Source of the DNA: Methanobacteriota archaeon
GTDB taxonomy: Archaea; Thermoplasmatota; Thermoplasmata; RBG-16-68-12
NCBI GenBank assembly: GCA_005878955.1
Contig: VBMI01000097.1
Coordinates: 1-49,825, forward strand
Length of the DNA: 49,825 bases
Direction of reading: 5' to 3'
Shown: piece by piece, positions 1-8,041 of the stretch
Position numbering within the stretch: the first letter of the stretch is position 1
Layout of the letters: every line of letters starts with the position of its first letter
Notes under the pieces: model-generated
The model's input: the letters and a program-made list of their open reading frames with translations, nothing else
Told to the model about the DNA's origin: nothing
Database searches by the model: none
Made by a program: the position numbers and the translations under genes

Positions 1-2072
1 ATCCCGATGATCTGTACCGCGCCCGACCGGACTTCGGGCGAACCGATCGTGTTTGCCTGGACGAGGACGTCCGAACTCGAGTCCACGATCACGCCCCATG
101 CGCTCCCCACGAGAACGTTCGAGAGGAGATTGACGAACGACGCACCGAACAGGTTCACGCCCGCTTGGTTGCCCGATAGATGGTTTCCCCGGACGATCAC
201 GCCCGAGGTCTCGAAGACGAGAATCCCCGCGGCGTTGTAGCACGTGAGGTAATCCCCGCACGGGTCGTACCAGTTGTCGCTGACGGTGTTGTCCCTCACG
301 GTTCCGGCCGCGCCCCGGCTCACCTGGATCCCGTTCTGGGCGGTGACCCCAGTGGGTCCGGCGCCGACGACAATGTTGTTCTCAATCGTGGCGGAAGATC
401 CGGGGCCGTCGACTACAATGCCCCCCTTCTGGTAGCCCTGGATCGTGTTCCCCGAGATCGTCGCGCCCCCGGAGGTTTCGGCGAAGGCCTGCCCTACACC
501 GATGCCGACGCCGTTCTGGCACCCGCTAAAGGGCGTGTCCCGGATGTCGACGACGTGGTTGCCCGTGATGACTGCGTACCCGCCGCCGTCGACCAGGACC
601 CCGTATTCGATGCTGTCGCAGCTGCCGCCGCCCGGGCCGGAAATCGTGAAGCCTCTGATTTCGACGTCGCTCGATCCCGAGACCCGGACGATCGCTTTCG
701 CGCCCGTCATCGTGGCCGGCGCTCGGATCACGGCCTCGAGGGGCACGGTCGACACGAGGGCGAGACCGCTCCTCGTGGAGCCGGAGATCGTGACCTGCTC
801 GACGTACGTACCCGGGTCCACGTAGATCGTGTCCCCCGTGTGGCCGACCGTCACCGCGGGCTGGATCGTTCCGAAGCTCACATCGATGACGCCGTTGCTC
901 CCGATGTCCAAGTGGACCGGGCCGCCTCCGAGGCCCCCGCAGGGCGCAGGGGCGGGGACGGAGAGCCACGGCACGAAGTTCACGACGCTGTCCGGGTCTA
1001 CGATCGCGTCCCCCAGGCCGCCTAGGTTCGTCGGCGCGGCGGGGCCGGAAGCGCTCCCCCACCAGTTGCAGTCCGCTTGGAGGGTCCCGACGTAAGAGCC
1101 CGACACGACGCCGATTCCCGCGACCGTGTTCCCTACGATGTTGTTCTCGTGGACCGCGACGTTAGACACGACGCCGGGTTCGCCGAACGCGCCCGCATAC
1201 ACGCGAACCGCGCGGAAGTCGCCGGCGAAGAAGTCGTTCCCTACAATCGTCACGCCGTCCACGCCGCCGCCGAGAAAGACGGAACTCCCGCCGGAGTGTG
1301 ACCACGAGTTCCCGAGGATGAAGACGTGCGCCGCGTTGAAGAGGACGACGGAGCCCGCGTCGTCGGCGATCTCGTTGTTCGAGATCGTGAGGCCAGACTG
1401 GAGGCCCTCCGGCGGGGAGAACCCGCCGGCGAACACCATCGCGGCGGAGGCGTGCCCGGTGAAGCGGTTCCCGTCAATCGCGACATCCACCGCACCGAGA
1501 TCGGAGTAGATCGCGTCCCCGCTCGCGGCCCCTAGTTCGTTGTTGTCCCGGAACAGGTTGCCGGACACGGTGGTGGGGGACCCGCCCTGGCTGTTCAGGT
1601 AGACGCCGATCGTGTTGCCCTGGATGATGTTGTTCACCATCATATAGCCGGAGTGATCCCCGCTCGTCCAGATTCCCGCACCGAGGCTCGAGATCCCCGA
1701 GGCACCCACCACGCCCTCGATCGTGAACCCGTCGATGACGACGCCGTCCGCGAGGAGCTGGAAGGCCCCGTCCGTCGTCCCGACGATGGATTCGGACGCG
1801 CCGCCGCGGGCCCATCCGGCCACGCCCGCCTGGGCGCCCTTGAGTGTGATGCTCTTTGCCACGACGACGACCTCGGGGTACGTCCCGGCGTCGACGAGCA
1901 CGCTGTCCCCGTTGTTCGCGGCGTTCACGGCACCCTGGATCGTTCCAAAGTCGAAGTCGATGACGCCGTTGCTCCCCACATCCAAGTGGACGGGGGCTGC
2001 GGCGGGCTCGAAATCGTATGTGGTGGTCGAGGATCCCACGCCGATCAGGGGGAGTTCACAATCCGGGTCCCC
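1..2072 (-). CDS. Secreted right-handed beta-helix protein, C-terminal part (cut by window edge)
   Basis: Reading the minus strand from about 2072 down to base 1 gives one frame without stops, about 690 codons, that runs off the window. It is dense in short G-N-x-I/V and N-N-x-I units (for example ISGNTIQGYQKGG, VRGNHLSGNQAGV), the signature of parallel beta-helix (NosD/pectate-lyase-like) repeats. Two larger units begin alike, with HLDVGSNGVID and HLDIGSNGVID, each followed by FGTIQ and a GD...D.GTY segment. The domain has no start of its own: it continues the secreted N-terminal part at 2045-2752 through an apparent one-base frameshift near 2069-2072. A gene caller would probably begin it at a GTG near 2039. 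Such proteins are usually extracellular carbohydrate-binding or carbohydrate-processing surface proteins. The exact function, and any C-terminal sorting signal, cannot be seen. Confidence 0.85.
883..918. repeat. Internal direct repeat of the beta-helix gene, copy 2
   Basis: This 36-base segment matches 1957-1992 at 32 of 36 positions. Both encode the G-S-N-G-V-I-D start of a beta-helix unit, so the gene contains an internal duplication of a large unit of about 1.07 kb. Confidence 0.8.
1957..1992. repeat. Internal direct repeat of the beta-helix gene, copy 1
   Basis: Partner of 883-918, in the same orientation. It marks the start of the first large beta-helix unit, right after the secreted N-terminal domain. 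Confidence 0.8.
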
Positions 2073-2752
2073 GGCTGGGCAGCGGTGTAGCTCGCGAGGG
2101 TGACGAGGGGCGGGCCGAAGGACCCGGCATTGAGGGACCACCAGCCGCCGACAAGGGCGTCCCAGCCCTGCCACGTGTCGAGGACGGGCGCCCCCTGCGC
2201 CGGGACCGGGGCGCCGGAGTACGCACCGGTCTGGTAGCAGGGCTCGAAGAAGAGGAGGTCGTCCGTCACGCCGTCGAAGTTCCAGTCCACGTTCAGGATG
2301 AGGTACGGGGCTTGGCAGCCCGCGAAGACGGAGACGTACGTGTCGTAGCGCAGGGTCGTGAGCGAGGTGAGCGGGACCCCCGCGTAGCCCGGCTGCCGGA
2401 CTTGGACCCCGCCGTCGCCATTGCTCCCCACGGATAGCTCCAGGCTCCCCGCGCCCAGCGGGGACGTCCCCGGACCAACGACGCAGGCGCTCGAGGCGGT
2501 CAACGCGCCGCCGTCCGCCGAGGTCGAAACGACCCAGCCCGCAGGGGCGCTCGCGGAGACGACGATCAGGCCCGCCGGCGGGAGAGCGGACGCGACCATG
2601 GGTGCCAGGGCGAAGGCAATGAGCAGACCGAGGACGACCATCGAGGGGGGTCCCGTTGCGGACCGCCGACGCCCGGTGCTCCACCCGATCTGGGTCCGCC
2701 TTCGTTCCACACCCGAAGCCACGCGCCGAGCTATAGCTGTCTCAAAAGCCAC
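2045..2752 (-). CDS. N-terminal part of the beta-helix protein: signal segment plus beta-rich domain
   Basis: This 235-residue frame starts with GTG at 2752, preceded by GGGAGGGG on the minus strand. Internal GTGs at 2722 and 2710 are alternatives, and a CTATAG box at 2731-2736 would suit 2710. A basic region leads into a hydrophobic signal segment (MVVLGLLIAFALAP, then ASA). A beta-rich domain follows, containing NVDWNFDGVTDD, which resembles a Ca-binding D-x-D-G loop. The frame ends in a TGA at 2045, just after ..PGTRIVNSP. The overlapping frame reads ..GDPDCELPLIGVGSS and leads smoothly into the beta-helix domain, so this is best read as the 5' part of one gene of more than 2.7 kb. Either the gene is a pseudogene or the base is missing only in the assembly. 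Confidence 0.75.
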   Translation of the reverse strand: MAFETAIARRVASGVERRRTQIGWSTGRRRSATGPPSMVVLGLLIAFALAPMVASALPPAGLIVVSASAPAGWVVSTSADGGALTASSACVVGPGTSPLGAGSLELSVGSNGDGGVQVRQPGYAGVPLTSLTTLRYDTYVSVFAGCQAPYLILNVDWNFDGVTDDLLFFEPCYQTGAYSGAPVPAQGAPVLDTWQGWDALVGGWWSLNAGSFGPPLVTLASYTAAQPGTRIVNSP

Positions 2753-2982
2753 GTCTACCCCTCCCTAACTCCTCCTTACGGAGCAAACCCCTCGAAGAAG
2801 CCCCGCCGCCGCGGGCGGCACCCCTCCGGACGAGGCATCTCGGTTGCTTCTATTTCATCCTGCCGTGCGTTTGCATATTGGACGCGGAGTCGGATGCACC
2901 CCTTTCGACACGGCGGGCGGAAACGCGTCATCGGGGGATGCGAAGGCACGGGTCACTTTCGGCCACCTCCCCCACGGGGCCC

Positions 2983-2990
2983 CAAATACG
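2983..2990 (+). promoter_or_regulatory. Candidate TATA box of the 3014 gene
   Basis: CAAATACG lies about 28 nt before the ATG at 3014 in otherwise GC-rich DNA, consistent with leaderless transcription. Confidence 0.4.
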
Positions 2991-3013
2991 TCGCAACATC
3001 TGGGGCTGAGCCC

Positions 3014-3475
3014 ATGGGCTACGACGATCTCAAGGAGTTCGAGGGCGACGAATACACGGGGATGTCCGTCGGCGGGGAACATTCCTGGATCTACCCCCAC
3101 GGCCTCTGGCGAGAGCGGAAGGTCGCCCCGGACCGGTGGGAGTTCACGTTCACCTCCTTGAAAGAGCGGGAGAGGAGCGCGCCGGAAGGTTCGGGGGTCC
3201 CGCCGAAGACGCAATATCACTGGTACATCCTCGCACACCAGCGGGTCCGGAAGATCGACCAGGACACATACCACACGTTCATGTCGGGGGTCAAATACAG
3301 GATTGCGCACCGGAGGCCGCAGTGGCGGAAGTGGAGCTCCGAATACCCGGGGCAGGCCTCCGAGCGCGACCGGGTCACCGCGATCCTCGAGGCGACCCTC
3401 GCGGGCCTGGAGGGAGGAACCTCGCCCCCTAGGCAGCTCGTCCTCGTCGAGGCCGCTCCGGGCGAGAACCGCTAG
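3014..3475 (+). CDS. Hypothetical protein, 153 aa
   Basis: I do not recognise this family. The ATG at 3014 is chosen over the upstream in-frame ATG at 2894 because the CAAATACG element at 2983-2990 lies about 28 nt before it, as expected for a leaderless archaeal transcript, and because the extra 40 residues are low-complexity and proline-rich. The product is soluble and charged, rich in W, Y, H and R (YHWYILAHQRVRK, HRRPQWRKWSSEY), with an acidic N-terminus (MGYDDLKEFEGDEY). It has no signal peptide, membrane segment or cysteine cluster. Its 3' end overlaps the convergent acetyltransferase gene by 4 bases. Confidence 0.7.
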   Translation: MGYDDLKEFEGDEYTGMSVGGEHSWIYPHGLWRERKVAPDRWEFTFTSLKERERSAPEGSGVPPKTQYHWYILAHQRVRKIDQDTYHTFMSGVKYRIAHRRPQWRKWSSEYPGQASERDRVTAILEATLAGLEGGTSPPRQLVLVEAAPGENR

Positions 3476-4056
3476 GTCCTGCGGCGCTTCCCTTTCGACA
3501 CCGGCTTTCGCGGGAGCCTTCGGGCGGGGATCGATACCGTCTTCCGATCGTGGGCGCACCAGTTCCTCGCGTCGAGCGGGCGCCCGCATTCGCAGACCCA
3601 CCCGATAATTCTGGCGGGGACCCCCGCGACGAGGGCGTGCGCGGGCACATCCTTGGTCACGACGGCCCCCGCCGCGACCATCGCACTCCGTCCGACCGTG
3701 ACCCCGCACAGGATCGTCGCGTTCGCTCCGATCGATGCGCCGTCCTCCACATGTGTGGGGACGATCTCCCAGCCCGTGGAGTCCGCCCGCGGATACAGGT
3801 CGTTCGTGAAGCACGCGTGGGGGCCGACGAACACCCGGTCCCCGATCGTCACGCCCTTGTAGATCGTCGCGAAGTTCTGGACCTTGCATCCGTCCCCAAG
3901 GATCACGTCCGCGTCGATGTAGGCGTCCTTCCCGATGCGGCAGTCCCGCCCGATGCGGGCGCCCTCGCGGACCTGCACCCAGTGCCAGATTTGCGAGCCC
4001 TCGCCGATCGTCGCGTCCGGGGAGACGTCTGCGGTCGAGTGGATGCGGGATGCCAT
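3472..4056 (-). CDS. WbpD/WlbB-like sugar N-acetyltransferase, left-handed beta-helix
   Basis: The 194-residue product is built of hexapeptide repeats ([LIV]-G-x4: IGEGSQ, IGRDCR, IGKDAY, ILGDGC, IGDRVF). It has the FTNDLYPRA segment of the WbpD/WlbB family, which acetylates UDP-2-acetamido-3-amino-2,3-dideoxyglucuronate or related UDP-3-aminosugars using acetyl-CoA. The typical ending AGVPARIIGWVCECG carries clustered Cys (CECG, then WC), as family members do. The start is ATG 4056; an ACTTTAAGTT element at 4084-4093 lies about 32 nt upstream. It is a single divergent gene beside the glycan operon and probably modifies a nucleotide sugar for it. The exact substrate is inferred: the whole WbpD-like group shares these motifs. 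Confidence 0.88.
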   Translation of the reverse strand: MASRIHSTADVSPDATIGEGSQIWHWVQVREGARIGRDCRIGKDAYIDADVILGDGCKVQNFATIYKGVTIGDRVFVGPHACFTNDLYPRADSTGWEIVPTHVEDGASIGANATILCGVTVGRSAMVAAGAVVTKDVPAHALVAGVPARIIGWVCECGRPLDARNWCAHDRKTVSIPARRLPRKPVSKGKRRRT

Positions 4057-4211
4057 TCGAGGGGGCGTGAAGCGAGGCTGCTGACTTTAAGTTTGGCACG
4101 AAGCCTCCGCCGACTTGGCTCCTACAATCGAAAGCGCAGACCCGGAGCCGCCAGGAATCGAGCGGCCAACCGTCGATCGCGACCGGGCGTCTCAACTTCG
4201 TTCGCCAGGGG

Positions 4212-4787
4212 ATGGCCTTCGAGGGCCGTCCGATAAGCCTTATGACGCGAGGAGAAGGTCGGGAGCGACCATCAGTCTCAAGGGGGAGGTCTTCCGCGGT
4301 CGCGAACGGTGACGGTTGGAGAGCGAAGCTCGTCCGATGGTTCGCCTACGGCCAGCCGGACGAACCGTACAAGCCCCCTCAGAAGCGGACGTGGGCAGAG
4401 AAAATCACCGATGACGGGAACGCCTGGCTCCTCGCGCGGCGCTTGGAACTCGAGGGCGACCTCCTCGGAGCTACGCGCGCCTACGCGCAAGACGGGGAGT
4501 TCTGGCGGGGGCAGGGCCACTACGCCCGCGCGGCGCTGAGCACCGCCTCCGCCGCGCGGTGTTTGGAGATCCGGGGAATCGACCCCCTCCTGGGCTTTAC
4601 ACGAGCGGGGGCCTTGTATGTGGAGGCGGGCAAACAGGCGCTCGACCGAGACCCGCGGGAAGCCCTTCAACTCTTCGAGCTCGCGACGGAGTGCTTCGCC
4701 CGCTCGGGCAACGGCGGGCAGGCGGAGGCGTCCGCGATTTGCGACTCTCTGAGGAACGCGCTGGACTCCTCACGCGGCCACCGGTGA
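4212..4787 (+). CDS. Helical-repeat (TPR-like) protein upstream of pelF
   Basis: A protein of up to 191 residues whose C-terminal 120 residues are alternating amphipathic helices (ARRLELEGDLLGATRAYAQ, ARAALSTASAARCLEIRG, EALQLFELATECFARSG), like TPR repeats. There are no membrane segments. The first 35 residues are basic and low in complexity, so the start is uncertain: ATG 4212, ATG 4242 or later. It ends 6 bases before the PelF-like gene and is clearly co-transcribed with it. In bacterial pel operons the TPR protein PelE supports PelF and PelG, so this could be a position-matched scaffold, but no sequence likeness to PelE is claimed. Confidence 0.65.
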   Translation: MAFEGRPISLMTRGEGRERPSVSRGRSSAVANGDGWRAKLVRWFAYGQPDEPYKPPQKRTWAEKITDDGNAWLLARRLELEGDLLGATRAYAQDGEFWRGQGHYARAALSTASAARCLEIRGIDPLLGFTRAGALYVEAGKQALDRDPREALQLFELATECFARSGNGGQAEASAICDSLRNALDSSRGHR

Positions 4788-4793
4788 GCCCGC

Positions 4794-6242
4794 ATGCGCG
4801 TTCTGTTCCTCGTGTCCGGGGTGTACCCACACTACATGGGCGGGGTGTCCACGTGGGCCGACCAGCTCGTCCGTGGGATGGGGGAGCATGAATTCCACGT
4901 CGTCAGCGTCGTGAGCAATCCCCACGTCGAGGTGCGGTACGCCCTCCCGTCGAACGTGAAGGAAATCATCACGGTCCCGCTATGGGGGACCGAGAAACCT
5001 GAGGAGTACCTTCCCGGCTCGCTGTCCGAGACGCTCCGGAACCGCTGGCGGACGACAGAGGGGACGGTCCGCGCGGACTTCGTGCACCACTTCGAGACCT
5101 TCCTGGAGGAGGTCAAGGTCGCGACGCCGGCCCCTCCGCGGCTCGCGGAGGCCCTCTACGGAATGCACCGTTTCCTCCTCGACCACGACTTTCGCGGCAC
5201 GATGCGCTCACGCGCCGTGTGGGACAGCTTCCGCGGGATGCTCGACCGTGACCCACTCCTCGCCTCAATGGACCTCTACGAGGCAATCGACACGCTCCGG
5301 TCCCTAGGCCGCTACCTCCGCGTCCTGAATGTGCGACCGCCGGCGGCGGACATCGCCCACGCTGCGATCGCGTCCGTCGCCGGGCTCATCGGGATCATGG
5401 CCCACATGGAGGACGGCACCCCGAACATCCTGACGGAACACGGCGTGTACGTGCGGGAGCGGATGCTCGACCTCATCAACCAGCCGATCAGCCCCCGCGC
5501 CCGCGTCTTCTGGACGAACTTCCATGCCGCGCTCGCAGCATTGAACTACCACTACGCGGAACGCGTGTACCCCGTCTGCACGTTCAACTCCCGGTGGGAG
5601 GACCGATTCGGGGTCCCTCGCGAGAAGGTGCACGTCCTCTACAACGGGGTGGACGGGGAGACGTTCCGGCCGCGGGAGATCCCGCGGCCCCACCCGGGGC
5701 CCACGGTCGTCGCGGTGATCCGAATCGACCGGCTGAAGGATGCCCTGAACCTGATTGAGGCGATGGGGTACGTGCGCGAAGCGATCCCAGACGCGAAATG
5801 CCTGATCTACGGACCGTCGCCGGACGCGGACTACGCGCGCCTGTGTGTCGCCGAGCGGGCCCGCCGAGGGTTGGACTCTGCCGTCGAGTTCTGCGGGTTC
5901 ACCCAAGAACCGGAGGTCGCCTACAACCTGGGAGATGTCGTCGTCCTGTCGAGCGTGTCCGAGGGATTCCCTTTCGCATTGCTCGAGGGCATGGCGAGCG
6001 GGAAAGCGGTCGTCGCAACGGATGTGGGCGGCGTCGCGGAGGCGCTCGGGGACACGGGCCTCTTGGTGCCTCCTCGGCAGCCCCGGAGGCTCGGGGAGGC
6101 GGTCGTCCGCGTGCTGAAGGACCCCGAGCTTCGCCGGGATCTGGGCGCGAGGGCGCGGTCCCGCGCGACGGGAAAGTACGGGCTCGGCGAGTTCATCGAT
6201 GCCTACCGGCGCGCGTACGCCGAGGTCGGAGGTGCCTCGTGA
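4794..6242 (+). CDS. PelF-like GT4 glycosyltransferase
   Basis: This 482-residue protein has the layout of PelF, the cytosolic GT4 enzyme that polymerises the Pel exopolysaccharide in bacteria. It starts MRVLFLVSGVYPHYMGGVST, has a long insert (about residues 60-195, as in the PelF-specific N-terminal domain), then LTEHGVYVRER, closely matching the PelF LTEHGIY-x-x-ER motif, then a GT4 C-terminal domain with the donor loop ESVSEGFPFALLEGMASGKAV-like segment (S-E-G-F-P then E-x7-G-x-x-V-V-A-T). PelF itself uses UDP-linked sugars; the sugar here is unknown. The stop overlaps the start of the PelG-like gene (TCGTGA), which implies coupled translation. The PelF identity is strong on motifs and neighbours; the function in an archaeon is inference. 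Confidence 0.85.
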   Translation: MRVLFLVSGVYPHYMGGVSTWADQLVRGMGEHEFHVVSVVSNPHVEVRYALPSNVKEIITVPLWGTEKPEEYLPGSLSETLRNRWRTTEGTVRADFVHHFETFLEEVKVATPAPPRLAEALYGMHRFLLDHDFRGTMRSRAVWDSFRGMLDRDPLLASMDLYEAIDTLRSLGRYLRVLNVRPPAADIAHAAIASVAGLIGIMAHMEDGTPNILTEHGVYVRERMLDLINQPISPRARVFWTNFHAALAALNYHYAERVYPVCTFNSRWEDRFGVPREKVHVLYNGVDGETFRPREIPRPHPGPTVVAVIRIDRLKDALNLIEAMGYVREAIPDAKCLIYGPSPDADYARLCVAERARRGLDSAVEFCGFTQEPEVAYNLGDVVVLSSVSEGFPFALLEGMASGKAVVATDVGGVAEALGDTGLLVPPRQPRRLGEAVVRVLKDPELRRDLGARARSRATGKYGLGEFIDAYRRAYAEVGGAS

Positions 6243-7831
6243 CCCCGCCGGAGCGGCTGGCCCTCGAGGCGATTGCGAGAACCGTCTCGGAGATCGAGCC
6301 CCACCCAAAGGACCTCCTCGAAACCGCGGTCGTCCTGGAGATCCTCGGGTATTCGGACTCGGACGCCCGCGCCCTCGGGTTCCGAGACGTTTTTGATCTG
6401 GCCGATGGGGTTCGGGGGATCGTCCTGCCGTACGCGTGGGACGAGCCGCTCCGGGAGCCCCCCCGCGCGCGGGAGAGCGGCGTCCGCCTGTACCTCTCCG
6501 GGCTGTTCTACAACGTCGGCTGGGTGATCATGCTCATCGCCCTGTTCCTCGGCGGCCAGTCGCTGTGGGCCGCTCGGGACCTCCCCGTCTCGGTGGGTAC
6601 CGCAATCGGGCTCGGCGTCGTGCTGGGGCTCGTGTCGACGGGCGGCCTCCAGCAGTTTGCCGCGTGGAAGCTCATCTACTACCACCTGCAGGGAAACCGT
6701 CCCCTGGCGAAGTTTGTGATGGAGCGCACGCTCGTCTTCGGTGGGATCATCGTCGTCGTCCTATCGGCGGGGTTCTTCGCGGTGGCGGCGACCGTGATCG
6801 GGCTCCCGTTGGAGATGGCCGCCCTCGGAAGCCTGTACCTCACGCTCATCGGGTTCTACCGCCTGGCGATGGCGCCCGTGTATGCCATGAGAAAGTTCGT
6901 CGCCCTCATCGTCATCTCCGTCCTCGCGCTCGCCGCGATGTTCGGCATCTACCGGGTCCTCGTCTTTGGCGGCGTGGACCGCCCCCTCGCAGTGATCGCA
7001 TCGCAGGTGGCCGGGCTCGGGGTGATGCTGGGGACGAGCGTCGCCTCGATGAACGCGTTCGTGTTCGCGGACCGGGACGAACCACGTCGGCCCGAGGACC
7101 CGCCCTTCTACGCCGCGCACGAGCTCCCGAAACACGTGAACCCACCGAGGTTCTGGGTCCTCGTCGTCGAGGGCGTGCCGTACCTGCTGTACGGGACGAT
7201 GTACTTCGTGTTCCTGTTCGCGGACCGCCTCGTGTCGTGGTTTGGAGGCCCGGGGCCCTTCGCGATTAACTACAATGGGCCGTATCAAATCGGGGTCGAC
7301 CTAGCGCTCCTCATGCTCGTGCCCATCACGGCGGTAAAATTCCCGCTCCTATATCGGTTCTCGGAGGTCCTCGAGAAGATCTCGAAGGCGGCCCCCGCGG
7401 TTGGGCCGGACCTGTTCACACGCGGGGTCGCGGCGTTCCACAACCGCCTTACGCTCCGGGTGGCCGCAGCTGCGGTCTCGTTCGCCGGGGTCGCATTCCT
7501 TTTCGGACCCGAGATTGTCGGTTTCGCGGGCGGGGACTCGCGGAGCGTCCTCGTCTTCCGCATCGCCCTCGTAGGTGTGGTCCTGTTCTCCCTATACCTG
7601 AGCAACGCGGTGTTTGCGATGGCTTTCCGGCGAATCGGCGCGATGGGGATGTTCCTCTTCGTCGGGGCCATCCTGAACTACGGCCTGAGCGCGTTCTTCG
7701 CAGCGAACCTGGGAACGAACGCGGCGGTGCTTGGATTCCTACTCAGCTCGTTCTTCCTCGCGGTCGCTTCGTTCGCGTACCTTCTTGGACTGCGGCGGTC
7801 CCCCGACTACGCATACTATTCCGCGTTCTGA
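6239..7831 (+). CDS. PelG-like polysaccharide transporter, 12 TM
   Basis: The start is GTG 6239, overlapping the PelF-like stop. The 530-residue product has a soluble N-terminal stretch of about 80 residues and then about 12 hydrophobic helices in two blocks, the number expected for PelG, the MOP-family inner-membrane protein that works with PelF to synthesise and move the Pel polymer. The seventh helix ends FLFADRLVSWF, similar to the acidic-basic pair in the equivalent PelG helix. Sequence likeness to PelG is weak by eye; the call rests on topology, length and the overlap with pelF. A more distant MATE/Wzx-type flippase is the alternative. No PelA, B, C or D homologue follows, so an archaeal export path through one membrane would need only these two. 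Confidence 0.7.
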   Translation: MTPPERLALEAIARTVSEIEPHPKDLLETAVVLEILGYSDSDARALGFRDVFDLADGVRGIVLPYAWDEPLREPPRARESGVRLYLSGLFYNVGWVIMLIALFLGGQSLWAARDLPVSVGTAIGLGVVLGLVSTGGLQQFAAWKLIYYHLQGNRPLAKFVMERTLVFGGIIVVVLSAGFFAVAATVIGLPLEMAALGSLYLTLIGFYRLAMAPVYAMRKFVALIVISVLALAAMFGIYRVLVFGGVDRPLAVIASQVAGLGVMLGTSVASMNAFVFADRDEPRRPEDPPFYAAHELPKHVNPPRFWVLVVEGVPYLLYGTMYFVFLFADRLVSWFGGPGPFAINYNGPYQIGVDLALLMLVPITAVKFPLLYRFSEVLEKISKAAPAVGPDLFTRGVAAFHNRLTLRVAAAAVSFAGVAFLFGPEIVGFAGGDSRSVLVFRIALVGVVLFSLYLSNAVFAMAFRRIGAMGMFLFVGAILNYGLSAFFAANLGTNAAVLGFLLSSFFLAVASFAYLLGLRRSPDYAYYSAF

Positions 7832-7861
7832 CCGGCGTTCTAATCGGCGTTCCAATCGGGT
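7826..7861 (+). repeat. Three-copy 12-base tandem repeat across a stop codon
   Basis: TTCTGACCGGCG, TTCTAATCGGCG and TTCCAATCGGGT follow each other directly. The first copy contains the TGA of the PelG-like gene. It could be slippage debris or part of the 3' end of the transcript. Confidence 0.7.
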
Positions 7862-8008
7862 CTTTTGTCGGTCGGTTCCTCGGAGAGAGTGCACAGGCAG
7901 CGCATTCGCAATGGATGAGCTCGGTCCCCAGCATCCCACGTTCACACCGCGCGTAGGGTACCCTTATAAGAACCTCGGCATTCTCACACCCGAAAACGAG
8001 GCCATCAG

Positions 8009-8016
8009 CCTTTAAG
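8009..8016 (+). promoter_or_regulatory. Candidate TATA box of the glycan operon
   Basis: CCTTTAAG lies about 29 nt before ATG 8042, the leaderless spacing seen elsewhere here. A second box, TTATAA at 7964-7969, would give a leader of about 50 nt. Confidence 0.45.
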
Positions 8017-8041
8017 CGGAAGGCGCTGGCTGGGCGAAGGG

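Noticed and set aside
180-1025. Plus-strand frame of 281 codons and its companions over 1-2000
   Set aside because: Rich in Arg, Asp and Pro without any domain; it is the antisense shadow of the beta-helix gene, whose minus-strand frame is open throughout and full of recognisable repeats.
2855-4195. Minus-strand frame of 446 codons
   Set aside because: Antisense to the 3014 gene and a frame shadow of the WbpD-like acetyltransferase; Arg/Pro/Gly-rich without motifs.
5798-6238. Extension of the PelG-like protein upstream of 6239
   Set aside because: It reads the PelF-like gene out of frame; GTG 6239 overlaps the PelF stop in the manner of the whole operon.
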